Shown piece by piece: positions 33,211 through 43,400 of a DNA stretch of 64,000 nucleotides. Source of the DNA: CAZKWG01 sp964615375 (GTDB taxonomy: Bacteria > Myxococcota_A > UBA796 > CAZKWG01); NCBI GenBank assembly GCA_964615375.1, contig CAZTOW010000029.1:1-64000 (forward strand), written 5' to 3'. The position numbers and the translations under genes are program-made. Every line of letters begins with the position of its first letter. Positions within the stretch are counted from its first letter, which is position 1. The notes beneath the pieces are model-generated. The model did not search any database and was not told the origin of the DNA. It saw only the letters and a list, made by a program, of their open reading frames with translations.

Positions 33211-34074
33211 GTGAGCGTGGTGAAGCTACATCCTCGGGGGGAGGAGGCCCGCGGCCTGCCCTACACGGTGCGTCCCGTGGGCGAGCTGGCGCAGGCCGAG
33301 CTCCTCCCGGATCAGCCCGCGTGCCCGATCTGCGGCGGCACGGGGCGCGTGGTCGGCTGGCGCGAGGACGTGCGCGTCGTGGGGCGCTGCCGCTGCCAGA
33401 TGATCCCCGACCGCCTCGCGCGCTTCAACCGGGCGGGCCTGCCCGCGCGCCACGCTGGCAGCACGCTGACCTCCTTCGCCCTCGGGATGAGCCGCTCGGA
33501 GGGCGCCACCAAGGCGTACACCGAGATCAACGGCTGGAAGACCCGCTTCGAGCGGGCGCACCAGGACGAGGGGACGCTGCCGGGCCTCATCCTCCACGGC
33601 CAGGTGGGGCGCGGGAAGACGCACCTGCTGGTCGGGCTGATCCGCTGGATGATCTTCGATCTCGGCGTCGAGGCGCGCTTCGTCGAGTTCAGCCGCCTCC
33701 TGGCCCTCCTGCGCGAGGGCTATGACCGTGGACAGTCCGACCGCAACATCCTGAATGAGCTCGTGGCGGTGCCCATCCTGGCCATCGACGAGCTGGGCAA
33801 GGGCCGGCTCACCGACTGGGAGCTCTCCGTCGTGGACGAGCTCATCAGCCGCCGCTACGACAGCATGGCCTGCACGCTGGGCACGACGAACTACCCCCCG
33901 GGCGTGCCCGCCGGGCGCGGCGTCGCCAACCTGGCCGAGGGCGCGAAGCAGACCCAGAGCCTCGGCGACCGGGTGGGCGACCGCGTCTACTCCCGCCTGC
34001 GCGACATGGCCGACTTCATCGAGGTCAGCGGGCTCGACTACCGCCTGCTGAAGAACGGCGAGGGCGCCCGCTAA
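33211..34074 (+). CDS. DnaC/IstB-like helicase-loader ATPase
   Basis: This 287-residue protein has an N-terminal zinc-ribbon-like CPICGGTGRVV ... GRCRC (residues about 38-65). An AAA+ core follows with Walker A HGQVGRGKTH near residue 130 and Walker B ILAIDELGKG near residue 188. A sensor-1-like CTLGTTNYPPG is near 223, and arginine-rich DRVGDRVYSRLRD near 255 is a likely arginine finger. This is the DnaC/DnaI-type layout that loads the replicative helicase. No transposase or phage genes are adjacent, so I favour a chromosomal loader over an IstB of an insertion sequence. The 3' end overlaps the convergent gene by 4 bp. Confidence 0.8.
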   Translation: MSVVKLHPRGEEARGLPYTVRPVGELAQAELLPDQPACPICGGTGRVVGWREDVRVVGRCRCQMIPDRLARFNRAGLPARHAGSTLTSFALGMSRSEGATKAYTEINGWKTRFERAHQDEGTLPGLILHGQVGRGKTHLLVGLIRWMIFDLGVEARFVEFSRLLALLREGYDRGQSDRNILNELVAVPILAIDELGKGRLTDWELSVVDELISRRYDSMACTLGTTNYPPGVPAGRGVANLAEGAKQTQSLGDRVGDRVYSRLRDMADFIEVSGLDYRLLKNGEGAR

Positions 34075-37000
34075 GGCCCGCCCCCGAGCTCCGGCAGCTC
34101 ATCGGCCTCCGGGCCTTCGGGAGCGTCCAGACCCTCGGGAGCGTCCTCCTCCTCCTCGGCGGGCTTCGCCGGGCGAGCGGGCTTCGGCTTGTCCAGCACG
34201 GCCTCAGGCTTGCCCTTCGTCGCCGCCTTGGGCGTGTAGTCGCCGATCTGCAGGCGGCGGTCCCGCGCGTCCTCGGCCTTGCGCCGCGCCCAGGCCCGCT
34301 GGGGGTCGAGCTTCAAGGTCATGGACCAGGCGTCATAGGCGGCCTCCCAGTCCTCGAGGGCCGCCGCCTCGTCACCCCGCCGCTCATAGACCAGGGCCAG
34401 CGCCGACGCGGCCTCCTCGAGCGGCCCATAGCGGAAGTCGTAGCGCCGGCCCTCGATCAGGGCCGCGGCCTTCTCGGCCTCGTCGCTCTGCCCGGCCGCG
34501 CGCGTGGCGTAGCAGGCGCTGATTTCGGTTTTGATCATGCCGACATTCCGGTCCTGCCAGGCCGTGTTCTTCATGACGTGGCGGGTCGCGTCCTTCCAGC
34601 GGGGCCAGGCCTCCTCGCAGCGCCCCTCGGAGGCGAGCTGCATCGCGGCCTGGAGGTCCTCCTCAGCGGCGGCGGTGGCGGCGGGGATGCTGACCACGCG
34701 GACCTCCACCGGGACGCGCCAGGCGCCGGCCAGGTAGGGGCTGGCCTCGGGCGCGGGGGGCGCGGGCGGGGCCGCCTCCACCGGAGCGGCGGGCTCCGCG
34801 GGCGGGGCGGCCTCCACCGGAGCGGCGGGCTCCTCGACGGGCGCCTCCTCGGCCTCGGGCTCCTCTCCCGGCTTCTTCGGCTTCTTCGGCTTCTTCGGCC
34901 TCTTCGGCTTCTCCTCCTCCACCGGGGGAGGCATGGGGTCGGCCTCGCCCGGCGCGAGCAGGCGCAGGACCGAGCCCGTCTTCTCGTCCAGCAGGGCGAG
35001 GCTCAGCTGGTAGCTGCCCTCGGGCAGATCGGACGGAATCGCGATCCGCTGGCGCGTGTGGACCACCTCGCCGCGCTTCCAGTCCTCGGGCTTGTACCAG
35101 TCGTATCCGGGCGGGAGCACGGAGACGGTGCGCCGCCAGCCGCCGTCCGCCTGGCCCTCCAGGATGGCCAGGACCCGGAAGCCGTCCTTGCGCAACACGC
35201 CCTGCCAGGCGGTGTGGATGTAGAGCTCTCCGCCGGGCGCGACCACGGGCGAGGGCACCTCCGCCAGCACCAGATCGACCCCGCTGGCGAAGCGCGCCAG
35301 CGCGGGCTGCGGCTCCAGGTAGCTGTCGATCATCAGGTCGCGGCGGATGTGGTTGCCCACGTGCAGCGCGGTGGCGCCCGTGGGGTAGCCGGGGATCTCG
35401 AAGTAGCGCTCGGCCCACTCCGGGTGCTGCGGGATCTTCGAGGTCCGCGCCCAGCCGGCGTGGACGTGGGCGAACTCGGGGTTCCGCTCCTCGAAGAGGT
35501 ACTCCCGCATGAACTTCTTGTCGTAGGTCCGGTGCCGCGCGATGGGGATGTCGATGAGCCCGGCGATGTCCACCAGCCCCCAGCCGGGGAAGTACATGTG
35601 GGCGCCCATGTCCACGTCCACCAGCGTGACGTGGTCCAGGTCCAGGCGCCGCTGCACCCAGCTCATGTAGTCCACGCGCCGCTTGACGTCGCGGACCGCC
35701 GTCTCCGGGTCCAGCGCGAAGCGCTGGCTCTGCCAGGCCCCGTTGCCGGCGAAGGCCAGGAAGGGCACCGCCAGGGCCAGCGTGCGCCCGGTCCACACCT
35801 GCGACCAGGCGGTCTCGCGCAGGCGCGCGGGCAGCGGGAGCGTGCGGGCGAGCGCGGGGATGTCGTCGATGAGCTCGCCCACGCCGATGGCGATGAGGGG
35901 CATGAGCGTCACGGAGACGATGTTGAACCAGCGGAAGGCCTTCATCCAGTCGCCGCCCGCGTAGAGGGCGAAGAAGACGCCGGCCGCGCAGGTGGCCCAG
36001 AGGAGCCCGCGGGCCCTCCAGCCCGGGCGGGTGAGCGTGGCCACGCCCAGCAGCACCGCCGCCGCCGCGATGCTGTAGACGCGGAATTCCGCCCAGTGGG
36101 ACAGCGTGTCCCGCCACCAGGGCGGGACGACGGGCAGGCCCTTGCGGCCGTCCCAAACGACGAAGAGGGCCACCGTGGCGATGATCCCCATGGCGAAGGC
36201 CAGGCGCCCCCAGCCCTTGCCCCGCCAGCCGCTGGTCCCGGTGAGCCCGAAGGCGACCAGGGGCAGGGCGAACAGGGTCCAGGACACCCACAGGTAGCTC
36301 TTGATGTACTTCCAGCCGCGCACCGTCCAGCCGAAGGGCTGGAACGCCTTCTCCCCCGCCTCCTTCGCGTAGTAGGTGTTGGGGAACTCCCAGGCGAAGT
36401 ACTGGTAGCGCCACCACTGGTAGAGGGCGGCGGGGAGCAGGAAGACGGCGAGCCAGAGCAGGGCCGGCAGGACGCGACGCCGGCTCAGGCTGGAGACGAT
36501 CACGGCGCCCGCGGCGATGACGCCGTACATGGCGCCCTCGGGCCGGGTGGCGGTCAGCAGCGTGAACCACAGCGCCGACCAGGGGAAGGGCGTACCCTCC
36601 GCCTCATCCTCCCGCAGCACCCCGTAGAGCCCGGCGGCCAGGAGTACGCAGAAGAGGCTGTTCTCCAGGCCCGAGGCGTTCCAGATCACGAACTGGGGGT
36701 TGGCGGCCAGCAGCAGCGGCCCGAGCAGGGCCACGTCGCGGTCGGGGACCGTGCCGTCCGCCCGCGGCGGGCGGGCGCGCAGGATGATCCCGTAGACCAG
36801 CGGCAGCGTGATCACGCCGAAGACCGCGCCCAGGATCTTGGGGCTGGTCCAGACCGGCACGCCGAGCGCGTAGAAGCCGGCGATCAGGAAGGTCCAGAGC
36901 GCGTTGGAGTAGCCCTCCACCCGCTCGCCGCCCGGCACCGGCACCAGCCCGTCGCCCTGCACGAGGTTGCGCGCGTAGGCGAAGGTGATGCCCGCGTCCT

Positions 37001-37151
37001 CGATGTAGAAGGCCTGGCCGACGCAGAAGACCAGATAATGGCCAATGTAGATCGCCGAGATCAGCGTGAGCGCGGACACCCGGCGCCGCTCGCCCGGGTC
37101 CAGGCCACGCCACCACCCGAGCATCCGGTTGGGCACCTGATCCATGTCCAC
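34071..37151 (-). CDS. Large GT-C-type membrane glycosyltransferase-like protein with TPR tail
   Basis: This is a 1026-residue protein. GTG 37151 is used; ATG 37145 is an equally plausible start. Residues about 20-470 hold ten or more membrane spans. The first outer loop reads YIEDAGITFAYARNLVQGDG, then GERVEGYSNALWTFL, as in AftB/GT39-like transferases that use polyprenyl-phosphate sugars. TRPEG and FPNTYYAKEAG are further signatures. The soluble C-terminal part has beta-rich domains, then a Lys/Pro-rich KPKRPKKPKKPKK run and Glu/Ala/Pro-rich repeats. TPR-like helices follow near 850-960 (DEAAALEDWEAAYDAWSM). The PspA-like gene lies 13 bases upstream. Confidence 0.75.
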   Translation of the reverse strand: MDMDQVPNRMLGWWRGLDPGERRRVSALTLISAIYIGHYLVFCVGQAFYIEDAGITFAYARNLVQGDGLVPVPGGERVEGYSNALWTFLIAGFYALGVPVWTSPKILGAVFGVITLPLVYGIILRARPPRADGTVPDRDVALLGPLLLAANPQFVIWNASGLENSLFCVLLAAGLYGVLREDEAEGTPFPWSALWFTLLTATRPEGAMYGVIAAGAVIVSSLSRRRVLPALLWLAVFLLPAALYQWWRYQYFAWEFPNTYYAKEAGEKAFQPFGWTVRGWKYIKSYLWVSWTLFALPLVAFGLTGTSGWRGKGWGRLAFAMGIIATVALFVVWDGRKGLPVVPPWWRDTLSHWAEFRVYSIAAAAVLLGVATLTRPGWRARGLLWATCAAGVFFALYAGGDWMKAFRWFNIVSVTLMPLIAIGVGELIDDIPALARTLPLPARLRETAWSQVWTGRTLALAVPFLAFAGNGAWQSQRFALDPETAVRDVKRRVDYMSWVQRRLDLDHVTLVDVDMGAHMYFPGWGLVDIAGLIDIPIARHRTYDKKFMREYLFEERNPEFAHVHAGWARTSKIPQHPEWAERYFEIPGYPTGATALHVGNHIRRDLMIDSYLEPQPALARFASGVDLVLAEVPSPVVAPGGELYIHTAWQGVLRKDGFRVLAILEGQADGGWRRTVSVLPPGYDWYKPEDWKRGEVVHTRQRIAIPSDLPEGSYQLSLALLDEKTGSVLRLLAPGEADPMPPPVEEEKPKRPKKPKKPKKPGEEPEAEEAPVEEPAAPVEAAPPAEPAAPVEAAPPAPPAPEASPYLAGAWRVPVEVRVVSIPAATAAAEEDLQAAMQLASEGRCEEAWPRWKDATRHVMKNTAWQDRNVGMIKTEISACYATRAAGQSDEAEKAAALIEGRRYDFRYGPLEEAASALALVYERRGDEAAALEDWEAAYDAWSMTLKLDPQRAWARRKAEDARDRRLQIGDYTPKAATKGKPEAVLDKPKPARPAKPAEEEEDAPEGLDAPEGPEADELPELGGGP

Positions 37152-37164
37152 GATTCCAGGGGGC

Positions 37165-37878
37165 TCAGATGGTCTTCTTGACCGCCTCGGCCGCGGAGGC
37201 CTGCTGCGCCCCCATCTGGCGCTTCAGCTCCTCGAGCTGCGCGCGCGCGGCGGCGTTGCCGGTCTTGGCCTTGATCTTGGCCAGCTTGTCATCCAGGCTG
37301 CTGCCCTTGACCTCACCGGAGACGTCCGCCTCGGCGACCCGCTTGTGGATGGACTCGCGCACGCCGTCCAGCGCCTTGATGTCGGCGTCGGTGCTGAGTC
37401 CCTCGAGGGTCTCGTTGATCTGGATGCGCGCGTCGGCCGTGGCCTTCTTGGCCAGCATCTCCTGCTTCTCGCGCTTGAGCTTCTCGATCTCGCCCTGGAA
37501 GGTGATGAGCCCGCTCTTGGCCTCCTCGGCCTGGCTGCTCACCTTCTCCAGCTCGCCCTTCAGGCCGGTGATCGAGCTCTCCAGCTCGTTCTTCTTCTGG
37601 AGCAGCACCAGCGCCGCCTCGTCCTCGCCCTCCTGCACCGCGACGGGGATCTGGGCGTTGATCTCGACGAGCTCCGCCTCTTTCTGCTGGAGCTCGTTCT
37701 GGAGCTTGTTGCGCAGGTAGACGATGCCGCTGACCGCCTTCCGCAGCTCCATGTACTTGACCTTGCGCTGCTCGATGGCCGCCTCGTAGACGGCCTCCGG
37801 GTTCTTGGCCTCGTAGTCGGAGATCCAGAGGCTGAGGAAGCCCTTCCAGAGGTTGGACAGACGGTCGAAGAAGCTCAT
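37165..37878 (-). CDS. PspA/IM30-family membrane-stress protein
   Basis: ATG 37878 with CGGAG upstream gives MSFFDRLSNLWKGFLSLW, the amphipathic helix that binds membranes in PspA/Vipp1. The longer start at 37923 adds a poor leader. Nearly all of the remaining 220 residues are coiled coil (EAAIEQRKVKYMELRKAV, LQQKEAELVEINAQI, GEIEKLKREKQEM). The protein would form ring or rod scaffolds on the inner membrane. The GT-C protein gene follows 13 bases downstream, so the two are likely co-transcribed. Confidence 0.82.
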   Translation of the reverse strand: MSFFDRLSNLWKGFLSLWISDYEAKNPEAVYEAAIEQRKVKYMELRKAVSGIVYLRNKLQNELQQKEAELVEINAQIPVAVQEGEDEAALVLLQKKNELESSITGLKGELEKVSSQAEEAKSGLITFQGEIEKLKREKQEMLAKKATADARIQINETLEGLSTDADIKALDGVRESIHKRVAEADVSGEVKGSSLDDKLAKIKAKTGNAAARAQLEELKRQMGAQQASAAEAVKKTI

Positions 37879-38006
37879 GGGATGCTCCGAGGGAGAGACC
37901 CTGCGCGCGTGTCTCGCTGACACTACTCGGGGGCACGGGGTCGTGCAAGCGGGGTACGCGCGGTGCGGCAGATTATTGCGGTCCTCGTTAGAGAGGAATT
38001 GAGGAG

Positions 38007-39584
38007 ATGACCAGGATGCCGATTCTCACTCTGCTCTCCCTGCTCGCGCCCCCCTCCGTGGCCGCGCCCCGCTCCGCCCACGCCGAGCACGCCGCGGCCT
38101 TCGGCGCCGGGCCGAAGCTGCCCCGGACCCACCGCAAGGTCACGGTCCCGCCCGCCCTGCCCTCGGTCACCGTCTACGGCTACCTGCCCTACTGGGTGGA
38201 CGACGTGACCGACGAGGAGCTCTACGGGCTCACCCACATCGCGGTGTTCAACGTGAGCCTGGACTCCGACGGCGGCCTGTCCTCCACCTCCAACTGGACG
38301 AGCGTGGCCTCCTCCATCGTCTCCCGCGCCCACGCGCTGGGGGTGAAGGTCCACGTCTGCGTGACCAGCTTCGACGACAGCGACATGTCCAGCGTCCTGG
38401 CCAGCGCGAGCCGCCGCGCCACCGCCATCTCCGAGCTCACGGACCTGGTCGAGGCCTACGGGGCCGACGGCGTGAACGTGGACTTCGAGGGCCTGCCCTC
38501 GTCGCAGAAGAGCAACTTCGTGACCTTCATCCAGGAGCTCGAGGACGCCGTGGACGAGGTCTTCATCGCCATGCCGGCGGTGGACTGGTCGGGCGCCTAC
38601 GACTACGACGAGCTGGCGAACGCCTCCGACGGCCTCTTCATCATGGGCTACGACTACCACTGGTCGGGGGGCGATCCCGGCCCGGTCTCCCCGCTCTACG
38701 GCAGCGACATGTGGGGTCAGTACGCGCTGGACTGGACGGTGGAGGACTACCTCTACTACGGGGCGCCCGCGGAGAAGATCATCCTCGGCCTTCCGCTCTA
38801 CGGGCGCTGGTGGCCGACCTCCTCCTATGACGTGCCGGGCGACGCCACGGCGTCGGGCGAGTCCATCACGCTGCTGAACGCCGTCGGGTACATGGACACC
38901 TACGGCCGCTACTACGAGACGAACGCGCATGCGCCCTACACCTTCTACACGGGCGGTCAGCAGTGGTGCGACGACGTGGACTCCGTGCAGGAGCGCGTGG
39001 CCTGGGGCATTGACCAGGGGCTGCAGGGCGTGGGCTTCTGGGCGCTGGGCTACGAGGACGGGGCCGAGGGCTTCTGGGAGATGATGGCCTCCGAGACCGG
39101 CGCCTCGAGCGGCGAGGGCGAGGGCGAGGGCGAAGGCGAGGGCGAGGGCGAGGGCGAGGGCGAGGGCGAGGGCGAGCCGGACACGGGCGAGGTGGGCTCC
39201 GACGCGCCCATCGCGCGGGCCGGTGAGAGCTTCATCGCCTACCCCGGCGACCGCGTGATCCTGGACGGCTCGGCCTCGGAGGACCCGGCGGGGGCCTCGC
39301 TCCGCTACATCTGGACCCAGACGGCGGGGCCGGACGTGGAGATCGAGAAGCCCAGCACGGCGAACCCGGAATTCGTGGCCGACGAACCGGGCACTCTGAC
39401 CTTCGAGCTGGTCGTGAGCAACGGCACGCTCTACTCGGACCCCGACGACGTGGACGTGGTGGTGGTGGACCCGGACGCCGGGGGCAAGTATGACAAGGAG
39501 GGAGGCTGCTCCACGGCCCCCGCGCGCGCCTCCTGGCTGCTCGGGCTGGGCGTCGGGGCGCTGCTCCTGCGCCGGAGGCGCTGA
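38007..39584 (+). CDS. Secreted GH18 protein with PKD/REJ-like domain and MYXO-CTERM-like tail
   Basis: A strong GAGGAG precedes the ATG. The 525-residue protein has a signal (LTLLSLLAPPSVAA). A GH18 TIM barrel follows with YGYLPYWVD near 57 and the catalytic DGVNVDFEG near 153-161 (D-x-x-D-x-D-x-E motif). YDYHW near 216 and FWALGYED near 345 are also present. A (Gly-Glu)n linker follows, encoded by a hexanucleotide repeat. A PKD-like domain comes next (DRVILDGSASEDP ... YIWTQTAGP). The end has GGCSTAPARAS, a hydrophobic stretch and a terminal RRRR, the MYXO-CTERM-type sorting signal. It probably cleaves chitin or peptidoglycan-type glycans at the cell surface. Confidence 0.85.
   Translation: MTRMPILTLLSLLAPPSVAAPRSAHAEHAAAFGAGPKLPRTHRKVTVPPALPSVTVYGYLPYWVDDVTDEELYGLTHIAVFNVSLDSDGGLSSTSNWTSVASSIVSRAHALGVKVHVCVTSFDDSDMSSVLASASRRATAISELTDLVEAYGADGVNVDFEGLPSSQKSNFVTFIQELEDAVDEVFIAMPAVDWSGAYDYDELANASDGLFIMGYDYHWSGGDPGPVSPLYGSDMWGQYALDWTVEDYLYYGAPAEKIILGLPLYGRWWPTSSYDVPGDATASGESITLLNAVGYMDTYGRYYETNAHAPYTFYTGGQQWCDDVDSVQERVAWGIDQGLQGVGFWALGYEDGAEGFWEMMASETGASSGEGEGEGEGEGEGEGEGEGEGEPDTGEVGSDAPIARAGESFIAYPGDRVILDGSASEDPAGASLRYIWTQTAGPDVEIEKPSTANPEFVADEPGTLTFELVVSNGTLYSDPDDVDVVVVDPDAGGKYDKEGGCSTAPARASWLLGLGVGALLLRRRR
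39111..39176 (+). repeat. Hexanucleotide tandem repeat coding (Gly-Glu)n
   Basis: About 11 tandem units of GGCGAG, with one GAA variant, encode the linker of the GH18 protein. Such arrays change length by slippage in frame. Confidence 0.8.
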
Positions 39585-39596
39585 ACGGAGACCGGG

Positions 39597-40430
39597 ATGG
39601 CGAAGCACGGGGCGGTGCTCTGCTCGAGCTGTGGGAGGCTGGTGAGCGCGCGGGAGAAGACCTGCCCCTACTGCGGGGCGGCGCATCCGACCCTCTTCGG
39701 CTTCGCGCCCTCCCTCCGGGACTTCTTCCGCGACCGCTTCGACCCCGTCTGGATCATCTACACCCTCTGCGTCGGCCTCTACGTGGCCTCGCTGGCGCTC
39801 GACCCGATGGCGGCCCTGGAGATGGGGAGCCTCTTCGACCTCGGCTCGCCCTCCATGCGCGCGGCCTACCAGCTCGGGATGACCAGCCGGCCGGCGATGG
39901 AGGCGGGCCTGTGGTGGACGCTGCTGACGGCGGTGTTCCTGCACGGCAGCCTGCTGCACATCTTCTTCAACCTGAGCTGGGTGCGCGGGCTGGGGCCGCT
40001 GGCGGCGGAGCTCTTCGGCCCGGCGCGCTTCTTCGTGCTCTTCTGCCTCACGGGCATGGCGGGCTTCCTCGCGTCGAACTGGATCAGCGGGGGGCCTACG
40101 CTGGGCGCATCCGGCGCCATCTTCGGGATGTACGGCGCCCTGCTCAGCTACGGGCGGCGGCGCGGCGGGACCTGGGGGGCGGGCGTCTCGCGGCAGGCGC
40201 TGGCCTGGGCGGTGGCGGGCTTCGTCTTCAGCCTGGCCATGCCGAACGTGAACAACATCGCCCACGGCGGCGGCTTCGTCGCGGGCCTGGTGCTGGGTCG
40301 GATCATGCCCTACGCCGAGCGCCGGAAGGAGGCGCGCGGTGCGCAGATCCTCGCGCTGATCCTGCTCGTGGGGCTGGCGATCTCGGTGATCGCCAGCTTC
40401 GTGGTGGTGAGCCGGATCAGTACGTCGTGA
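39597..40430 (+). CDS. Rhomboid-family intramembrane protease with N-terminal zinc ribbon
   Basis: The 277-residue protein begins with CSSCGRLVSAREKTCPYCG, a four-cysteine zinc ribbon at residues 9-26. Six or so membrane helices follow. The catalytic Ser is in TLGASGAIFGMYGAL (Ser172), and the His is in NVNNIAHGGGF (His223). HGSLLHIFFNLSWVRGLGPLA carries the H-x-x-x-N-type helix of rhomboids. It would cut single-pass membrane proteins and might process MYXO-CTERM-tailed neighbours. The GH18 protein just upstream carries such a tail, but the link is inference. The 3' end overlaps the convergent MopE gene by 14 bp. Confidence 0.85.
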   Translation: MAKHGAVLCSSCGRLVSAREKTCPYCGAAHPTLFGFAPSLRDFFRDRFDPVWIIYTLCVGLYVASLALDPMAALEMGSLFDLGSPSMRAAYQLGMTSRPAMEAGLWWTLLTAVFLHGSLLHIFFNLSWVRGLGPLAAELFGPARFFVLFCLTGMAGFLASNWISGGPTLGASGAIFGMYGALLSYGRRRGGTWGAGVSRQALAWAVAGFVFSLAMPNVNNIAHGGGFVAGLVLGRIMPYAERRKEARGAQILALILLVGLAISVIASFVVVSRISTS

Positions 40431-43400
40431 GCGCCGCGCCAGAGCTGGTGGGGATGGTCACGCTCAGCGAGTTGGGCCCCACGTCCTGATACGAGCTCCC
40501 CTCGAAGGGCAGGTACAGGATCAGGTCGTCGTAGTCGGTGTCCGCGCTGGACGAGGCGCGGCACATGTCCACGAAGACCTCGTCGGCTGTGCGCGCGGTG
40601 CCCCAGATGCGGACCTCGTCCAGGATCCCTTCGAGCGGGTTGTAGGTGGAGGAGACGTAGAGGGGTGAGCTGTTGCTGACGTCGGCGAAGTCGAAGCTGG
40701 AGCCGCTGCCGAGGGCCTCCGCGCCCACCGAGATCCCGTCCACGTACCAGGTCACGGTGCCCGCGCCGCGGTCCACCACCACGGCGAGGTGGGTCCAGGT
40801 CGCGGTGGAGAGCACGGCGTCGGCGCTGGTCGTGCCGTCCTTCAGCAACCCAGAGCGGGAGCCGAAGAGCTCGAGCTCGGGCACCCCGCTGCCGTCGGCC
40901 TCCATGATGTCCAGGTTCCAGTAGGGGCTGGTGGGATAGCTCCCATCGGAGCGGTCCAGCAGACGCACGCTCGCGTCGCTGTCAGCGCCGTCGAAGGTGT
41001 CGGCGTAGACCCAGAGCTCGATCGTAAAATCGCCCGTCCCGAAGTCCAGCGCTGCCGCGTCGGCGATCTGCAGGTAGTCGTCGCCCGAGAGCCCGGCGAA
41101 GTCCATGCCCTGGGTGGAGAAGTCCAGGACATCGCCCACGTCCAGGTAGGAGCCGTCGCAGTCGTTGTCCACCGTGTCGCAGACCTCGTCGGCGCCGGGG
41201 TAGGTGTCGGCGTCAGTGTCGTCGCAGTCGTTCCCCGCCGTCACGCCCGAGCCCACGGTATCGTCGCCATAGCCGTCGCCGTCGTCGTCGTTCATGCAGG
41301 AGGTGGAGCTCTCCGCCTCTGCAGCGCCGGGGAAGGTCTGGGCGTCGGAGTCGTCGCAGTCCGTCGTCACCGTGGACTCGCGATCGTCGTCACAGCTCAG
41401 ATCGTCCGCGCTCGTGATCGTCGTGCTGGTCCCGTAGCCGTCGCGGTCCCCGTCCCGATAGCAGAGCTCGTCGTCGTCGCAGTTCTGATCGACGCCGTCC
41501 ACCGCGATCTCCGTGGCTGCGGTGTTGATGGCGCTGCTCGCGTCGTTGCAGTCCGTCCCCGCCGTGACGCCTGAGCCCACGGTCTCGTCGCCGTAGCCGT
41601 CGCCGTCGTCGTCGTTGCGGCAGGACGTCGTGCTCTCGTTCTCCGCGGCCCCGGGGAAGGTGTCGGGGTCGCTGTCGTCGCAGTCGCCAGAGCTCACCGA
41701 GCTGGCAGCCTCGCCCGAGTCGTCGCAGTCCGTGTCCGACGAGCTCTTCGTCGTCGAGCTGTGGCGGTAGGCGTCCCCGTCCGCGTTCGCGAAGCAGGTC
41801 AGCGCCCCGTCGCAGTTGTAGTCGATCTCCACCCCCGTCGTCTCGGCCACGCCGGGGTTGTAGGAGGTGCTGCTGTCGTCGCAGTCCTCGCCGGCGACCA
41901 CGGACCCGGTCACGGTCTCGTCCCCGTAGCCGTCGCCGTCGTCGTCGTTGCGGCAGGACGTCGTGCTCTCCTTCTCCGCCGAGCCCGGGAAGGTGTCGCT
42001 CTCCGCGTCGTCGCAGTCCCCGCCCGCCGTCACGCTCCCGGTCACCGTGATGTCGCCGTAGCCGTCACCGTCGTCGTCGTTCCGGCAGGACGTCGTGCTC
42101 TCCTTCTCCGCCGAGCCCGGGAAGGTGTCGGCGTCGCTGTCGTCGCAGTCGCCTGAACTAAGTGAGCTAGCTGCCTCGCCCGAGTCGTCGCAGTCCGTGT
42201 CCGAGCTCGTCACCGTGCTGGAGCTGGAGCGGTAGGCGTCCCCGTCGGCGTTGGCGTAGCAGGTCTCCCTGTCGTCGCAGTTCTCGTCGATCTCGTCGCC
42301 TGTCGTCTCCGAGTCCCCAGGGCTGATCGTGGCGTCCGCGTCGTTGCAGTCCGTCCCCGCCGTGACCCCCGAGCTCACGCTCTCGTCCCCGTAGCCGTCC
42401 GCGTCGTCGTCGTTCATGCAGGACGTCGCGCTCTCGCTCTCCGCCGCGCCGGGGTAGGTGTCGGCGTCGCTGTCGTCACAGTCGCCGGAGCTGACCGAGC
42501 TGGCCGCCTCACCGGAGTCGTCGCAGTCGCTGTCGCTGCTACTCACGGTGCTGGTGGTGTGGTAGGCGTCCCCGTCGGCGTTGACGTAGCAGGTCTCCTT
42601 GTCGTCGCAGTTGTAGTCGATCTCGTCGCCCGTGGTCTCCGTGGCCGCGGTGTTGATGGAGCTGCTCGTGTCGTCGCAGTCCGTCCCCGCCGTGACCCCA
42701 GAGCTCACGGTCTCGTCGCCGTAGCCGTCCCCGTCGTCATCGTTGCGGCAGGACGTCGTGCTCTCCTTCTCCGCCGCGCCGGGGAAGGTGTCGGCGTCGC
42801 TGTCGTCGCAGTCGCCTGAACTAACCGAACTAGCTGCCTCGCCCGAGTCGTCGCAGTCCGAGTCCGAGCTCGTCACCGTCGTCGAGCTGTGGCGGTAGCT
42901 GTCCCCGTCGGCGTTCGCGTAGCAGGTCTCCCGGTCGTCGCAGTTGCTGTCGGTCTCGTCGCCCGTGATCTCCGTGTCCCCGGGGCTGATCGCGCTGTTC
43001 GCGTCGTTGCAGTCCGTCCCCGCCGTCACGCCCGCGCTCACGGTCTCGTCCCCGTAGCCGTCAGCGTCGTCGTCGTTCATGCAGGAGGTGGAGCTCTCGC
43101 TCTCCGCCGCGCCCGGGAAGGTGTCCGCGTCGCTGTCGTCGCAGTCGCCGGAGCTAACGGAGCTGGCCGCCTCGCCGGAGTCGTCGCAGTCGCTGTCCGA
43201 GCTCGTCACCGTCGTCGAGCTGTGGCGGTAGCTGTCCCCGTCGGCGTTCGCGTAGCAGGTCTCCTTGTCGTCGCAGTTCTCGTCGATCTCGTCGCCGGTG
43301 ATCTCCGTGTCCCCGGGGCTCACCCCGCTGTTGCCGTCGTTGCAGTCCGTCCCCGCCGTGACCCCCGAGCTCACGGTCTCGTCCCCGTAGCCGTCCGCGT

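Noticed and set aside
34578..37181. Long plus-strand open frame (867 codons)
   Set aside because: It is antisense to the GT-C protein gene. The translation is rich in Arg, Gly and Ala without family features.
37923..40265. Long minus-strand open frame (780 codons)
   Set aside because: It is antisense to the GH18 and rhomboid genes, which have clear catalytic motifs.
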